Source: Spirochaetales bacterium (GTDB lineage Bacteria > Spirochaetota > Spirochaetia > DSM-2461). Taken from it: 64,000 nt of DNA. Each line of letters starts with the position of its first letter. Position 1 is the stretch's first letter. The notes beneath the pieces are model-generated. The model was not told the origin of the DNA. It worked only from the letters and a program-made list of their open reading frames with translations, and ran no database searches. Location of the stretch: the NCBI GenBank assembly GCA_028533045.1, contig JAQQAP010000022.1:29726-93725 (forward strand). The letters are read 5' to 3'. This document shows positions 43,440 through 52,529 of the stretch, in pieces. A program made the position numbers and the translations under genes.

Positions 43440-44906
43440 ATGAAACGGAATCCCGTAAATTTTCGGGAGTTTCCCCTTCTCCTGCTCCTGCTCCCCTTCC
43501 TTTTTCCCTCCTGTGAGAACATTCTCTCCGGGACCTCCGACGATTTTGGAGAGCTCTCCTACGAAGAGAGTATAGAGGACTGGGAAGGCTGGACCTTCGA
43601 CAGCCACAGCGATGAGGCCGAAGCCGACTACGAACAGCTTTTCGATTCCAACACGACCACGGTCCACCGCATAGATATAACCATAGACAACGACTATTAC
43701 GAGATGATGGAAGAGGACATGGAAAACCTTTACGGCGAGTTCGGTTCGGGAAGCTCCAATACCATGGCCACCGACGATCCCATTTTTGTCCCGGTCACTC
43801 TGGAATTCAATGACCAGACCTGGTGGTACGTGGCCATGCGGTACAAGGGAAATTCCTCTCTTTGGGGCGCCTGGCAAGACGGGAATCACAAACTTCCCTT
43901 TAGACTGAATTTCGACTACTACGACGATGTCTGGACCGTCATTGAGGGCCAGGCCTTTTGGGGCTTTGAAAAAATGACCTTTGGGAGCTGCAAAGACGAC
44001 GAAACATTGATTCGAGACGTCCTGGCCTCGGAAACCTTTCTTGAAGCGGGTATCGAAGCGGCCCGGGCCACCTTTTGCCGTGTCTACATCGATGTAAACG
44101 ACGGTAACGGAGCGGTTTACTGGGGGCTCTACGCTATGATAGAAGATCCTTCGGACCAAATGCTTTCTGTACAATTTGGCAGTGACAGTGGCAATTTGTA
44201 CAAACCCGATGACGAAACCTACTCCACCCTGGACGAAGACAGCTACAGTTCCTCCTACTATGACAAAGCCAATAACGAGGACGAAGGGGACTGGAGCGAC
44301 ATAAAAAGCTTTATCTACACCATTGAAGACGACGAAAGAAGCGACTACGACCTGTCCCACAACAATGAAACCTGGCAGGAAGAGATAGAAGAGCTCTTTG
44401 ATGTAGACAAGTATCTCTCCTACCTGGCCGTAAACAACACTATCCAAAACTGGGATGTTTACGGGGAAAAAGCCCACAACTACTACCTCTACGCCAATCC
44501 CAACGATTCGGACCGCTTTAGCTGGTTTCCCTGGGACATGAATGAGTCCTTCAATTCCAGCAGCATGTGCCTGAGCATGAATGTGGAGAGCGACTATTCA
44601 TCGGGAAATTACGACGACTGGCCCCTGTTGGAAAATGTGCTGGGCCAGACGAACTACCGGGACGACTACGACACAAAGATAGCCTATTACTTTGATCCGG
44701 ACGCCTCACCGGTTCTTTCCGAAGCAACCTTTGACAACTGGATTACGACCTATACGACCCTGGTAGAGGAGTACGTCCTGGACGAAATAGAAGGCTACAC
44801 CTGGCTGGACGACAATTTTGACAGCACCGACTATGCCGAGGCTGTGGAAGAGCTGGAAGACCAGGTATCCACCCGAATAAGCAAAGTGTCCACTTACCTG
44901 GAATAA
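43440..44906 (+). CDS. CotH kinase family lipoprotein
   Basis: The ATG at 43440 gives 488 aa and places a hydrophobic stretch and FPSC lipobox at the right distance (Cys at about 25); a TTG at 43410 and an ATG at 43422 are less likely. The CotH pattern is visible: VHRIDITIDNDYYEMM, VPVTLEFNDQTWWYVAMRYKGNSSL, KLPFRLNFDYYDD, FWGFEKMTFGSCKDDETLIRDVLASETFLEAG, CRVYIDVNDGNGAVYWGLYAMIED, and NTIQNWDVYGEKAHNYYLYANPNDSDRFSWFPWDMNESF. The Asp/Asn catalytic set WDxNxSF is present. CotH is a protein kinase of spore coats; bacterial non-spore roles are unknown. It heads the VTC cluster. Confidence 0.88.
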   Translation: MKRNPVNFREFPLLLLLLPFLFPSCENILSGTSDDFGELSYEESIEDWEGWTFDSHSDEAEADYEQLFDSNTTTVHRIDITIDNDYYEMMEEDMENLYGEFGSGSSNTMATDDPIFVPVTLEFNDQTWWYVAMRYKGNSSLWGAWQDGNHKLPFRLNFDYYDDVWTVIEGQAFWGFEKMTFGSCKDDETLIRDVLASETFLEAGIEAARATFCRVYIDVNDGNGAVYWGLYAMIEDPSDQMLSVQFGSDSGNLYKPDDETYSTLDEDSYSSSYYDKANNEDEGDWSDIKSFIYTIEDDERSDYDLSHNNETWQEEIEELFDVDKYLSYLAVNNTIQNWDVYGEKAHNYYLYANPNDSDRFSWFPWDMNESFNSSSMCLSMNVESDYSSGNYDDWPLLENVLGQTNYRDDYDTKIAYYFDPDASPVLSEATFDNWITTYTTLVEEYVLDEIEGYTWLDDNFDSTDYAEAVEELEDQVSTRISKVSTYLE

Positions 44907-44917
44907 AGGAAGCCCCC

Positions 44918-45688
44918 ATGACACAGATAAACAGCATATGCAACCAGTTGCCTCCCATCCACCTGGATGAAATGAACCGGGTACGGCTTATGAACCGCAA
45001 AGAAGTAAAATACACCGTATATCGTGACCTTCTTCCCTTTCTTCTAAAAAAGATATCTCCCCACTACGAGATTCTGGAAATAGAGGGAGAGCATCTCATG
45101 CCCTATAAGTCGGTCTACTTTGACACGGAGGACTACGCCCTTTACACCTCCCATCAAAACGGAAAGCTCAACCGTTACAAAGTGCGGAGCAGAACATACG
45201 AATTGACCGGAGCGGAATATCTGGAAATTAAGTTCAAGACAAATAAGAAGCGCACCATTAAAAATCGGATACGAATAGATGAGACCAAAGACAAAGAGAA
45301 AGTCAGGACTTTTACCCGGACCAGCCTTCCTTCCCATTACGAAAATCTTGAAGAAAAACTTACCGTACGCTACCAAAGACTCATGCTGGTAGACCGGGCG
45401 AAAACGGAACGAGTCACCATAGATATGAATCTAAGCTGTTCCACCCCCCAAAGAGACTGTCATTACGATCACATGGCCGTAATAGAGATTAAGCATGAAG
45501 GGGACCTTAAAAACTCCCCCATGGCCCAAGCCCTGGAGGAGATGAAAATCCCCCGTATTTCCTTTAGCAAATATTGCCTGGGAATTGCCGACCTCTATGG
45601 GAATGTCAAAAAAAATGCCATGAGACTAAAAATGAGAACGATTAATAAAAACCTCGAATCACAGCGTTTAACCGCGCAACTTCAATAA
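44918..45688 (+). CDS. VTC-domain polyphosphate polymerase-like protein
   Basis: The 256-aa protein carries a VTC/CYTH-like tunnel fold: RKEVKYTVYRDLLPFLL, YKSVYFDTEDYALYTSHQNGKLNRYKVRSRTY, EYLEIKFKTNKKRTIKNRIRID and HMAVIEIKHEGDLKNSPMAQALEEM. The multiple basic residues on alternating strands (K, R, K, R) are those used by VTC4 to bind polyphosphate and ATP. No SPX domain. It lies 11 bp after cotH and 9 bp before a DUF4956 gene, a recurrent gene trio. Confidence 0.88.
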   Translation: MTQINSICNQLPPIHLDEMNRVRLMNRKEVKYTVYRDLLPFLLKKISPHYEILEIEGEHLMPYKSVYFDTEDYALYTSHQNGKLNRYKVRSRTYELTGAEYLEIKFKTNKKRTIKNRIRIDETKDKEKVRTFTRTSLPSHYENLEEKLTVRYQRLMLVDRAKTERVTIDMNLSCSTPQRDCHYDHMAVIEIKHEGDLKNSPMAQALEEMKIPRISFSKYCLGIADLYGNVKKNAMRLKMRTINKNLESQRLTAQLQ

Positions 45689-45697
45689 GGAAAAGAA

Positions 45698-46279
45698 ATG
45701 ATACAAAACCTGCTAAACTTCACCGGAGACATATTCACATCCCGCTTCATCATCAATCTGTTGTTTATGGCATTAGTTATGGCGACCTACTACAGGGTAA
45801 ATAAGAATTCCCAGTATCTATTTAACTTTATCATATTCAACGTACTCATCTTCTTTGCTTCAAGCTTTCTGAGCGATACAAAGCTGGAGACGGGCTTTGC
45901 CTTTGGCCTTTTTGCCATTCTGTCCATCCTTCGCTACAGAACGGAGCCGGTTCCCATCAAGGAGATGACCTATATGTTCACCTCCATTATTTTGGGAACC
46001 ATTAATTCAACGGTCACACAGAATCTCCCCTACAACAAGATTCTTTTTGCCAACGGAGCCATTGTCCTGATTATTTTTCTCCTTGAACTGCTTTGGATTA
46101 AAAACTACAAACCCTCCCAAAAAATCCTTTTTGAAAGAATCGAACTGCTCCACGAAGACCGCCGGGAAGAGCTAATCCAGCTTTTGGAAGAGAGAATGGG
46201 CTGCCACATCAGTCATATAGAAGTGGGTACTGTGGACTTCCTTAAGGATACAGCCACCATTAACATCTACACGGAGTAA
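45698..46279 (+). CDS. DUF4956 membrane protein
   Basis: The 193-aa protein has about five transmembrane segments (INLLFMALVMATYY, FIIFNVLIFFASSF, FAFGLFAILSILRYR, FTSIILGTINSTV, GAIVLIIFLLELLW) and a cytoplasmic C-domain with a RELIQLLEERMGCHISHIEVGTVDFLKDTATINIYTE strand set. The LSILRYRTEPVPIKEMTYMF block is diagnostic of DUF4956. The family nearly always neighbours VTC genes. It overlaps neither neighbour: gaps are 9 and 2 bp. A membrane channel for polyphosphate is a guess. Confidence 0.87.
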   Translation: MIQNLLNFTGDIFTSRFIINLLFMALVMATYYRVNKNSQYLFNFIIFNVLIFFASSFLSDTKLETGFAFGLFAILSILRYRTEPVPIKEMTYMFTSIILGTINSTVTQNLPYNKILFANGAIVLIIFLLELLWIKNYKPSQKILFERIELLHEDRREELIQLLEERMGCHISHIEVGTVDFLKDTATINIYTE

Positions 46280-46281
46280 AA

Positions 46282-47586
46282 ATGAAGAAAAAGCTACTTA
46301 TCTATATTGTCAGCCTTCTTCCCCTGGCCCTTTTTGCAGAGGATCTGGAATTCAACATTCTGGGGCTTGATTTTGACCTGGGAGGAGACCTCCGAAGCCG
46401 CTCCGCCTATTGGATCAATCCCGATTTGGACAAAGAGAGTTCGGACAGCGAATTCAGCAGTGATATTCGGGGCCGACTGGAACTCAAAGTGACCAGGGAC
46501 TCCCCCTTCTATGGCAAAGCCCTTCTCGAATGGGGAAATATAGAATGGACCGATTCCCCCGGTTCGGAGGAGTGGCTGGACCTGGAGTTCAGGGAATTCT
46601 ATGTGGGATTCAAAAATGATAAACTCAAGGTCAAAGCGGGAGCCATAGACCTGAATACCCCCGGCGGTTACGTCTACGACAGCGATGAGTGGGGATTCCA
46701 GGTAAAATACGACTTTAGCCTCCTGGAGGCCAAACTTTTCTACACCCCCGCCGATCTGACCGAAGGCTCCAACGACAGCATGGAGCCGGGGGAGTACATG
46801 GACCACCTAATTTTCCTGGGAGTTACACAGGATAAGTACCTGGACCTGGATATCTGGGGCATGTTCTATCACGGAGCCACAGAGGAATTCACCTTTAACT
46901 CCTTCTGGTTCGGAACGGAAGGGGAAAAGGAGATAGAAGACTTTACCCTTAGCGGAGGCTACACCTACAATGTGGGAAATGTCGTCACCTATGACATCCC
47001 CCTCTCCTCCTACTACACCCATTTTTCCCTGGAATACGAAGGGGACAAAAGAAAGACCCTTTTCTCCCGCTTTAACTTAACCGGCGGCTCCGAGGGCTCC
47101 CTGGACTCCACCGGGCAGTTCCAGAACCCCGATGGAGAGGGAAACCTGGATACGGACCTGGCCCTTCTCTTTGGAGGCGGCCCCTACAGCAGCCAGTCCT
47201 ACTTTGACAAGGAAAGTCTGAGTATCGTAAGCGACAACCTTTGCGAAGGGGACATAAGCTTCTACGACCCGGGCCTTTTTACCTACGAAACAGGCTTCGA
47301 ATGGGATCTGAAAAAAATCCTTCCCCTGGATATGGAAACCACCTTTGTCCTGGGGGGAGCCAACACGGGCGATCTATTAAGGGACGGCTATTTTGACAGC
47401 CTGATCGGTTGGGAAGGGGACATTCACAACAAAATAGAGATCACCGACGACCTGGAATTCAACCTCTCCTTTGCCTATCTCCTGCCGGGGAATGCCTTCA
47501 ATGCGGTTTACGAGCTGAATTATGATGACACCCTGGAGCTGGATACAGCCTTTATGGCGAGCTGGGAGGTGAAGTACTCCTTTTAA
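46282..47586 (+). CDS. Outer-membrane beta-barrel protein of the CotH-VTC operon
   Basis: The 434-aa protein has a signal peptide ending LALFA-ED and alternating amphipathic strands (GDLRSRSAYWINPD, ARLEWGNIEWTDSP-like, LELDTAFMASWEVKYSF at the C-terminus). The final aromatic Phe fits outer-membrane insertion. It follows DUF4956 by 2 bp, so the cluster spans cytosol, inner membrane, lipoprotein and outer membrane. Its substrate is unknown. Confidence 0.75.
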   Translation: MKKKLLIYIVSLLPLALFAEDLEFNILGLDFDLGGDLRSRSAYWINPDLDKESSDSEFSSDIRGRLELKVTRDSPFYGKALLEWGNIEWTDSPGSEEWLDLEFREFYVGFKNDKLKVKAGAIDLNTPGGYVYDSDEWGFQVKYDFSLLEAKLFYTPADLTEGSNDSMEPGEYMDHLIFLGVTQDKYLDLDIWGMFYHGATEEFTFNSFWFGTEGEKEIEDFTLSGGYTYNVGNVVTYDIPLSSYYTHFSLEYEGDKRKTLFSRFNLTGGSEGSLDSTGQFQNPDGEGNLDTDLALLFGGGPYSSQSYFDKESLSIVSDNLCEGDISFYDPGLFTYETGFEWDLKKILPLDMETTFVLGGANTGDLLRDGYFDSLIGWEGDIHNKIEITDDLEFNLSFAYLLPGNAFNAVYELNYDDTLELDTAFMASWEVKYSF

Positions 47587-47588
47587 GC

Positions 47589-47617
47589 TTGCCCCCCTCC
47601 CCCAATCGCGATACAAT
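47589..47617 (+). promoter_or_regulatory. Promoter of the aminotransferase B-HDAC operon
   Basis: TTGCCC (47589-47594), 17 bp, TACAAT (47612-47617), with AAGGAG before the ATG at 47636. Confidence 0.65.
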
Positions 47618-47635
47618 AGCGCCAAGGAGCACAAC

Positions 47636-48514
47636 ATGAGCCAAGCCTGGATTAACGGAGAATTTATAGACGACAAGAAACTGAACATTTCCGCCCGTGA
47701 CGTGGGCATTCTGCGGGGCTATGGGGTGTTCGACTTCCTGCGGACCTACGGGGGCGAACCGTTCCACCTCAAGGACCACCTGCGCCGCTTCTTCTTCTCG
47801 GCGGAGAAATTACGCCTCAATATAGGATACACCCTGGAAGAGCTTAACAGCGCCATCAGGGAGCTCCTGAAACGGAACGGCTACGAAGAATCGGCCATCC
47901 GCATGGTCTGTCTGGGAGGGGAAAGCCCCAGCTCCATGGTTCCCACCGACGAAAACACCACCTACTTGATTGTGGAGCCCTTTAGCGCCGACCGAAGCGG
48001 GCTGGAACAGAATCAGCAAAAAGGGGTCTTTCTGGCCGGCTTTCCCCATCTGCGCTACCGGGCGGAAGTGAAAACCAACAACTATATTCCCGCCATGGAC
48101 GCCCTCCACGAAGCGGAGCAAAAAGGCGCCTTTGACGCTCTCTACTGCGGCAAAAACGGGGAGATTTACGAGACCACCCGGGCCAATGTCTTCTTTCGTA
48201 TTGACGGAAAATGGCTCACACCCAAGTCGGATATCCTCATAGGAATCACCCGCTCTATCGTGATGAGCTTTATTCCCGAAGGGGAGCTGATGGAAGCTGA
48301 CTTGACCCTGGCCGACCTGGAACGGGCGGATGAGGCCTTTCTAACCTCTTCCACCAAGGAGATTACTCCCATTGTACGCATAGATGACCAGTTGATAGGC
48401 AGCGGCAAACCGGGACCGGAAACGGCGGAACTCATTAAAAGATTCAATAGATACCGGGAAGAACCGGCCCTCTGGGCCAAGCGGGAAGAGGAACATCCCT
48501 ATGGTTCTTTTTAA
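47636..48514 (+). CDS. Class IV aminotransferase B
   Basis: The 292-aa PLP enzyme is a paralogue of the enzyme at 40823: LRGYGVFDFLRTYGGEPFHLKDHLRR, Lys146 (EVKTNNYIPAM) and Glu179 (YETTRANVF). The residues near the cofactor match but the substrate side differs (TNNYIPAMDA against SINYMNAVIA). Its last 14 bp overlap the amidohydrolase gene, so the pair is translationally coupled. Substrate unknown. Confidence 0.85.
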   Translation: MSQAWINGEFIDDKKLNISARDVGILRGYGVFDFLRTYGGEPFHLKDHLRRFFFSAEKLRLNIGYTLEELNSAIRELLKRNGYEESAIRMVCLGGESPSSMVPTDENTTYLIVEPFSADRSGLEQNQQKGVFLAGFPHLRYRAEVKTNNYIPAMDALHEAEQKGAFDALYCGKNGEIYETTRANVFFRIDGKWLTPKSDILIGITRSIVMSFIPEGELMEADLTLADLERADEAFLTSSTKEITPIVRIDDQLIGSGKPGPETAELIKRFNRYREEPALWAKREEEHPYGSF

Positions 48515-49511
48515 CGAAAACAACCGCATCGCCTTTCCCCGCTACGGGATACAAATCCCCTCCCTGCCGACCCGGGCCATAAAGACAGTGGAAGCTCTCA
48601 AAGCCCACCCCCTTCTGGGTCCCCGGAGCGCGGAGTGGCTGATTGAGAAAATCCCCAATACCATAGGAAAAGAAGACCTCCTCCGGGCGCACACCACAGA
48701 ATACATATCCGACCTCTACAGCGACAAACTGGAAGAGCGCCTCTTGGCCGCCTATGAGCTCATAGATGAGGAGGGGAACTTCAACCGTTACGATCCCGAT
48801 TCTGCCGAAGCTCCTCTCGTAGATCTCCTCGAAGATGTCACCCGCATTATTTCCGGGACTTACCGCAACATTCAGCTGGCCCTGGATTCGGGATTTAACT
48901 ATTTCCTGGGAGGAGGTATGCACCATGCCCATCCCGCCTTCGGTCACGGTTTTTGCCTGGTTAACGATATCTGCACAGCCCTGTTAAAGGCACGGGCAGA
49001 AGGTCTGATTCACACCGCCTGGATTATCGATGTGGACGCCCACCGGGGCGACGGTACGGCGGAAATACTCGCCCAGACAGGGGAAATCACTACGATAAGC
49101 ATTCACATGGCAAAGGGCTGGCCCCTGGACAAACCCCAAAAACAGGCCGACGGCTCACTCAACCCGGGCTGGTTCCCGGGAGATGTGGATCTGGGGATTG
49201 AGTCGGGAGAAGAGGCTGATTATACCCCCCGGCTTATGGAAGCCTTAAACGACCTTGAAGCCAAGCAGGGACTTCCTGACCTTTTTTTTATCGTGGCCGG
49301 TGTCGACCCTTTCGAGGGAGACGAGCTGGCCTCCACCGACCCCATCAACCTGAGCCGGGACCAGATGTTCGAACGGGACCGGCGGCTCTACCAGTTCTGC
49401 CAGGAGAAAAACCGCCCTTCTGCTTGGGTGGCTGCCGGGGGATACGGACAGTACTCCTGGGAAATTCACGCCCGCTTTTTGGAATGGGTATTACAAGAGC
49501 GATTGGGATAA
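48501..49511 (+). CDS. Histone deacetylase-family amidohydrolase
   Basis: The 336-aa protein has the arginase/deacetylase fold: GGGMHHAHPAFGHGFCLVNDI (His141, His142), IDVDAHRGDGTAE (Asp179 and His181 as zinc ligands) and AGVDPFEGDE (third ligand Asp). Bacterial members deacetylate polyamines, acetoin-related or other N-acetyl compounds. Coupling to an aminotransferase suggests that it deacetylates an amino compound that is then transaminated. No signal peptide. Confidence 0.9.
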   Translation: MVLFNENNRIAFPRYGIQIPSLPTRAIKTVEALKAHPLLGPRSAEWLIEKIPNTIGKEDLLRAHTTEYISDLYSDKLEERLLAAYELIDEEGNFNRYDPDSAEAPLVDLLEDVTRIISGTYRNIQLALDSGFNYFLGGGMHHAHPAFGHGFCLVNDICTALLKARAEGLIHTAWIIDVDAHRGDGTAEILAQTGEITTISIHMAKGWPLDKPQKQADGSLNPGWFPGDVDLGIESGEEADYTPRLMEALNDLEAKQGLPDLFFIVAGVDPFEGDELASTDPINLSRDQMFERDRRLYQFCQEKNRPSAWVAAGGYGQYSWEIHARFLEWVLQERLG

Positions 49512-49575
49512 TTTCCGAACCTTCACATAGGAATACTTTGATTTTCCCCCAAAAAAATATTACCCTTAACAAATA

Positions 49576-51411
49576 ATGACTTTGCATACCCAAAAGGCCA
49601 GTCTCAAAATAACGCTTTTTTACTCTATTCTCCTAATATTGGTCTTTGGGCAGCCCCTTCGGGCCGACACTCCTTCAAAACCTCTCATTCTTCTTGATAA
49701 GGACGAAATATTTAACCCGGCCCCCTATTGCTCCACCCTTCTCGATGAGACAGGGACCCGGGAAGTGGGAGACTTGAGGGAGGGGGACTTTTCCCACGAA
49801 GAAAAAACACTTTTGAATTATGGCCTGACCCGTTCCGCCCTCTGGCTGGACCTCTCCCTTTCGAACAGAACGGTTGAAGAAAACTGGGTTCTCGATTTTG
49901 ATATTCACAAATTCCTTTGCGTAGAGATTTACGAAGAGAAGGAAGAGGGCCTTTTCGAAAGAGTACACTACTACCGCTATGACATACCTTTCAAAACAAG
50001 GGTCATCCAACAGGCCCGGCTCGCCCTCCCCCTTACGATCCTCCCCGGCTCCGACGCCCATTATCGGATAAGAGTGACCTCACAAAACGGCCTCATTTTC
50101 CCCCTTAAGATTTCATCGGAGGAGCAATACCGCGAAAAAAGTTACAGACTGAATATCCTCTGGACCTTCCTTTACACCCTGTCCACTATCATAATTCTTT
50201 ACAACCTTCTCATCTGGAGCTCCATAAGAGAGTGGAACTACCTGCTTTTCGTTATCTACGCCACGGTCAACCTCCTCTATCTATCTGCCCTGAACGGCTT
50301 GGGGAGCCAGTATCTCTGGCCAGGCCTGGACGGTCCCCGCACAACCATGTTTTCCCCCTTCTTCGGCGGAATAACCCTGGCCATGGGAATCAGCCTCACA
50401 CGCACCTTTCTCAATAAGCCCCTGATCACCCGGGGACAGAATATCTATTTGAACATCCTCACGGCTCTTTCCCTTCTTCTCACCCTTTCCAGCCTTGTAC
50501 TGCAAGACTTCATGACCATATTTAGGCTGGGTAATATTGCGGGAACGATCATTCTACTCTCCATTATGGCCTTTGGCATAACATACTCCTTCAAGGGCAA
50601 CAAACCGGCCATGCTCTTTCTCCTCTCCTACCTTGTTATTATTCTAGGGCAGCTGGGTTACTCCCTAAGAGCGATTTCCGAGGGAGACGGGGCTTTCTGG
50701 CTTCTGGGTATAAATCAGTTTACCCCTCCTATCCAAACCCTTCTCCTGTCCCTGGCTCTCTCCTATCGGATAACGTTTATTCGAAAGGAAAAAGAAGAGG
50801 CACAGGAAGCGGCCCTAAAGGCAGAAATAACACTGGCCGAGACTCTGGAAAAAAAGGTGAACGAACGAACGGCCGAGTTGGAAGAAGCGAATAGAAAGCT
50901 CACGGAACTTAGCAGCCGGGACGGGCTTACCGGCCTGTATAACAGAAGATATTTTGATGAGCAGCTTATCCGCGAATGGAAACGCCACCAGAGAACAGGC
51001 CAAGCTCTCTCCCTGATTTTATGTGACATAGACTTCTTCAAAAAGTACAACGACACGGCGGGTCACCTGGCGGGAGATGACTGTCTGCGCCAAGTAGCAA
51101 AAATAATCGGAGACAGCGCCCGGAGAGCCAACGATGTCCCCGCCCGTTACGGAGGAGAGGAGTTTGCCATTATCCTGCCCCAAACGGATAAGGAAGAAGC
51201 CTGGGAAATAGGGGAAAATATGCAAAACACCACAAGGATTCAACCGAAGCCCCACCCCGCCTTTGACAACAAAAACCTCACCCTAAGTTTTGGCATATCC
51301 ACCCTGGTTCCCCGCCTGGATGATAGCCCTCAATTGTTAATTCAGAAAGCCGATGAAGCCCTCTACCGGAGCAAGAACTCAGGGCGGGACAGAATTACCC
51401 GGGCCGATTAA
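49576..51411 (+). CDS. 7TMR-DISM diguanylate cyclase
   Basis: The 611-aa protein has a signal peptide, an extracytoplasmic 7TMR-DISM type 2 domain (about 30-190), a seven-helix membrane region (about 195-395), a coiled coil (about 400-445) and a C-terminal GGDEF domain. RDGLTGLYNRRYFDE, CDIDFFKKYND and the active motif GGEEF are intact, so it should make c-di-GMP from two GTP. An RxxD inhibitory site was not evident. No Shine-Dalgarno; a TTGATT-17-TACCCT promoter ends 9 bp before the ATG. Confidence 0.92.
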   Translation: MTLHTQKASLKITLFYSILLILVFGQPLRADTPSKPLILLDKDEIFNPAPYCSTLLDETGTREVGDLREGDFSHEEKTLLNYGLTRSALWLDLSLSNRTVEENWVLDFDIHKFLCVEIYEEKEEGLFERVHYYRYDIPFKTRVIQQARLALPLTILPGSDAHYRIRVTSQNGLIFPLKISSEEQYREKSYRLNILWTFLYTLSTIIILYNLLIWSSIREWNYLLFVIYATVNLLYLSALNGLGSQYLWPGLDGPRTTMFSPFFGGITLAMGISLTRTFLNKPLITRGQNIYLNILTALSLLLTLSSLVLQDFMTIFRLGNIAGTIILLSIMAFGITYSFKGNKPAMLFLLSYLVIILGQLGYSLRAISEGDGAFWLLGINQFTPPIQTLLLSLALSYRITFIRKEKEEAQEAALKAEITLAETLEKKVNERTAELEEANRKLTELSSRDGLTGLYNRRYFDEQLIREWKRHQRTGQALSLILCDIDFFKKYNDTAGHLAGDDCLRQVAKIIGDSARRANDVPARYGGEEFAIILPQTDKEEAWEIGENMQNTTRIQPKPHPAFDNKNLTLSFGISTLVPRLDDSPQLLIQKADEALYRSKNSGRDRITRAD

Positions 51412-52088
51412 TTCCCGGGCCGGGAACGCCAGCTCCCATTAAGCGGATGGGGACGGGGATCATAGTACTGAACCGTGTCCCTCCCCAGGAATAACTTGTA
51501 GTCCATCTTGTGATCCCCCTCAATAATATAGCCGGGATAGTACCAATTCATCCCCCTGGCCCGGGCGTACTCAAGGGTTTTCAGAATAAGATACTTCCCC
51601 GGACTGTACCGGCCGTATTCGGGATCAAAAAAATGGAGAATCGAGGCCAGGGACAATTGACCGACGTGAAAAATCCCGCAGGCCACAGCTCGTCCTTCAT
51701 CCCGCACGACCCAAGCCTTCGTATCGTAGATATTCCCTTCTTCCCGGTCATAAGTCGCACGAGAGACAGAAGGATAACCGTCAAATTCTATGGAATCGTA
51801 ATAGACGGAGTAAAGTTGATCCAACTCCTCACTATGAACAAAGGGGTCAAATAATACCGTCTCAAACTGTTCGTTCTTTCTAAGGATGCGCCGATGAGAG
51901 GCTTTCTCGGCAATCTTCTCTACGGGATAACGCAGCCAATGGACCCTCCGAGCCGGCTGATCTTCCAGCCCAAAGAGGTGGGATGTAGTGAAAATAGTCT
52001 GCCTCATGGGGTACCACCCCCGGGCAAGAAGAAAGTCAAAATCCCTGCCGCCGCAGCGCTCTGGCTCCAACACATCGTAGTAGGTCAT
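51408..52088 (-). CDS. Arginyl/leucyl-tRNA-protein transferase-like protein
   Basis: The 226-aa protein matches the ATE/Bpt family: CGG...FDFLLARGWYPMRQTIFTTSH near the N-terminus, then a GNAT-like core with FDPEYGRYSPGKYLILKTLEYARARGMNWYYPGYIIEGDHKMDYKLFLG. These enzymes attach Leu or Arg to proteins for the N-degron pathway. The usual N-terminal Cys cluster is reduced to CGG. The ATG has no Shine-Dalgarno; a TATAGT box lies 5 bases upstream, so the message is probably leaderless. The ClpS partner is not in the window. Confidence 0.8.
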   Translation of the reverse strand: MTYYDVLEPERCGGRDFDFLLARGWYPMRQTIFTTSHLFGLEDQPARRVHWLRYPVEKIAEKASHRRILRKNEQFETVLFDPFVHSEELDQLYSVYYDSIEFDGYPSVSRATYDREEGNIYDTKAWVVRDEGRAVACGIFHVGQLSLASILHFFDPEYGRYSPGKYLILKTLEYARARGMNWYYPGYIIEGDHKMDYKLFLGRDTVQYYDPRPHPLNGSWRSRPGN

Positions 52089-52093
52089 AACTT

Positions 52094-52124
52094 ACTATAG
52101 CACAATCTCTCCCGTATGGGTTAA
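52094..52124 (-). promoter_or_regulatory. Candidate leaderless promoter of the tRNA-protein transferase gene
   Basis: Leftward, TATAGT (52094-52099) is 5 bases from the ATG at 52088; a weak TTAACC (52119-52124) lies 19 bp further up. Confidence 0.4.
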
Positions 52125-52153
52125 AATAGCCTTTCCTAAAAGGTAGGTTTTCC

Positions 52154-52498
52154 ATGAATGGTTTTTACCGAATCCCGGTCACAATTTTAGACATTCTTGT
52201 TATTGCCATTGCAGTCATCCTCCTACTTGCCCTCAGAGGGGGAGATTTCTTTGACGAGGAAGGCATCAAGGCCCTAACCCCGCTTAAAAGAATCGGTATA
52301 ATCCTGGTGGGGCTAATGATGTTCACAGGAGGAATTGCCCTCATCTATTTTGGAATCAAAGCCCCTCTCCAACTCCATAGCACCATTCGCGGTTCCCTCC
52401 ACGGATACGGCCTCGCCATTACGGGAGCCATTCTCATTCTTATGGGAACCGGATTGATCTACAGCCCTTTAAGATTCAGAAAGAATAAAGAGACTTGA
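52154..52498 (+). CDS. Small three-helix membrane protein
   Basis: The 114-aa protein has three hydrophobic segments (TILDILVIAIAVILLLAL, RIGIILVGLMMFTGGIALIYF, GLAITGAILILMGTGLIY). AAGGTAGG precedes the ATG. No motif identifies a function. It is followed by the membrane AraC gene, whose promoter starts inside its 3' end. Confidence 0.65.
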   Translation: MNGFYRIPVTILDILVIAIAVILLLALRGGDFFDEEGIKALTPLKRIGIILVGLMMFTGGIALIYFGIKAPLQLHSTIRGSLHGYGLAITGAILILMGTGLIYSPLRFRKNKET

Positions 52499-52522
52499 CA
52501 GCTCTTCCATTCAGGATAGAAT
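52495..52522 (+). promoter_or_regulatory. Candidate leaderless promoter of the membrane AraC gene
   Basis: TTGACA (52495-52500), 16 bp, TAGAAT (52517-52522). The ATG at 52530 is 7 bases after the -10 box and has no Shine-Dalgarno. Confidence 0.55.
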
Positions 52523-52529
52523 AAGAATC

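Noticed and set aside
43425..44477. A 350-codon open frame opposite cotH
   Set aside because: CotH motifs on the plus strand are complete; the opposing frame has no recognisable domain.
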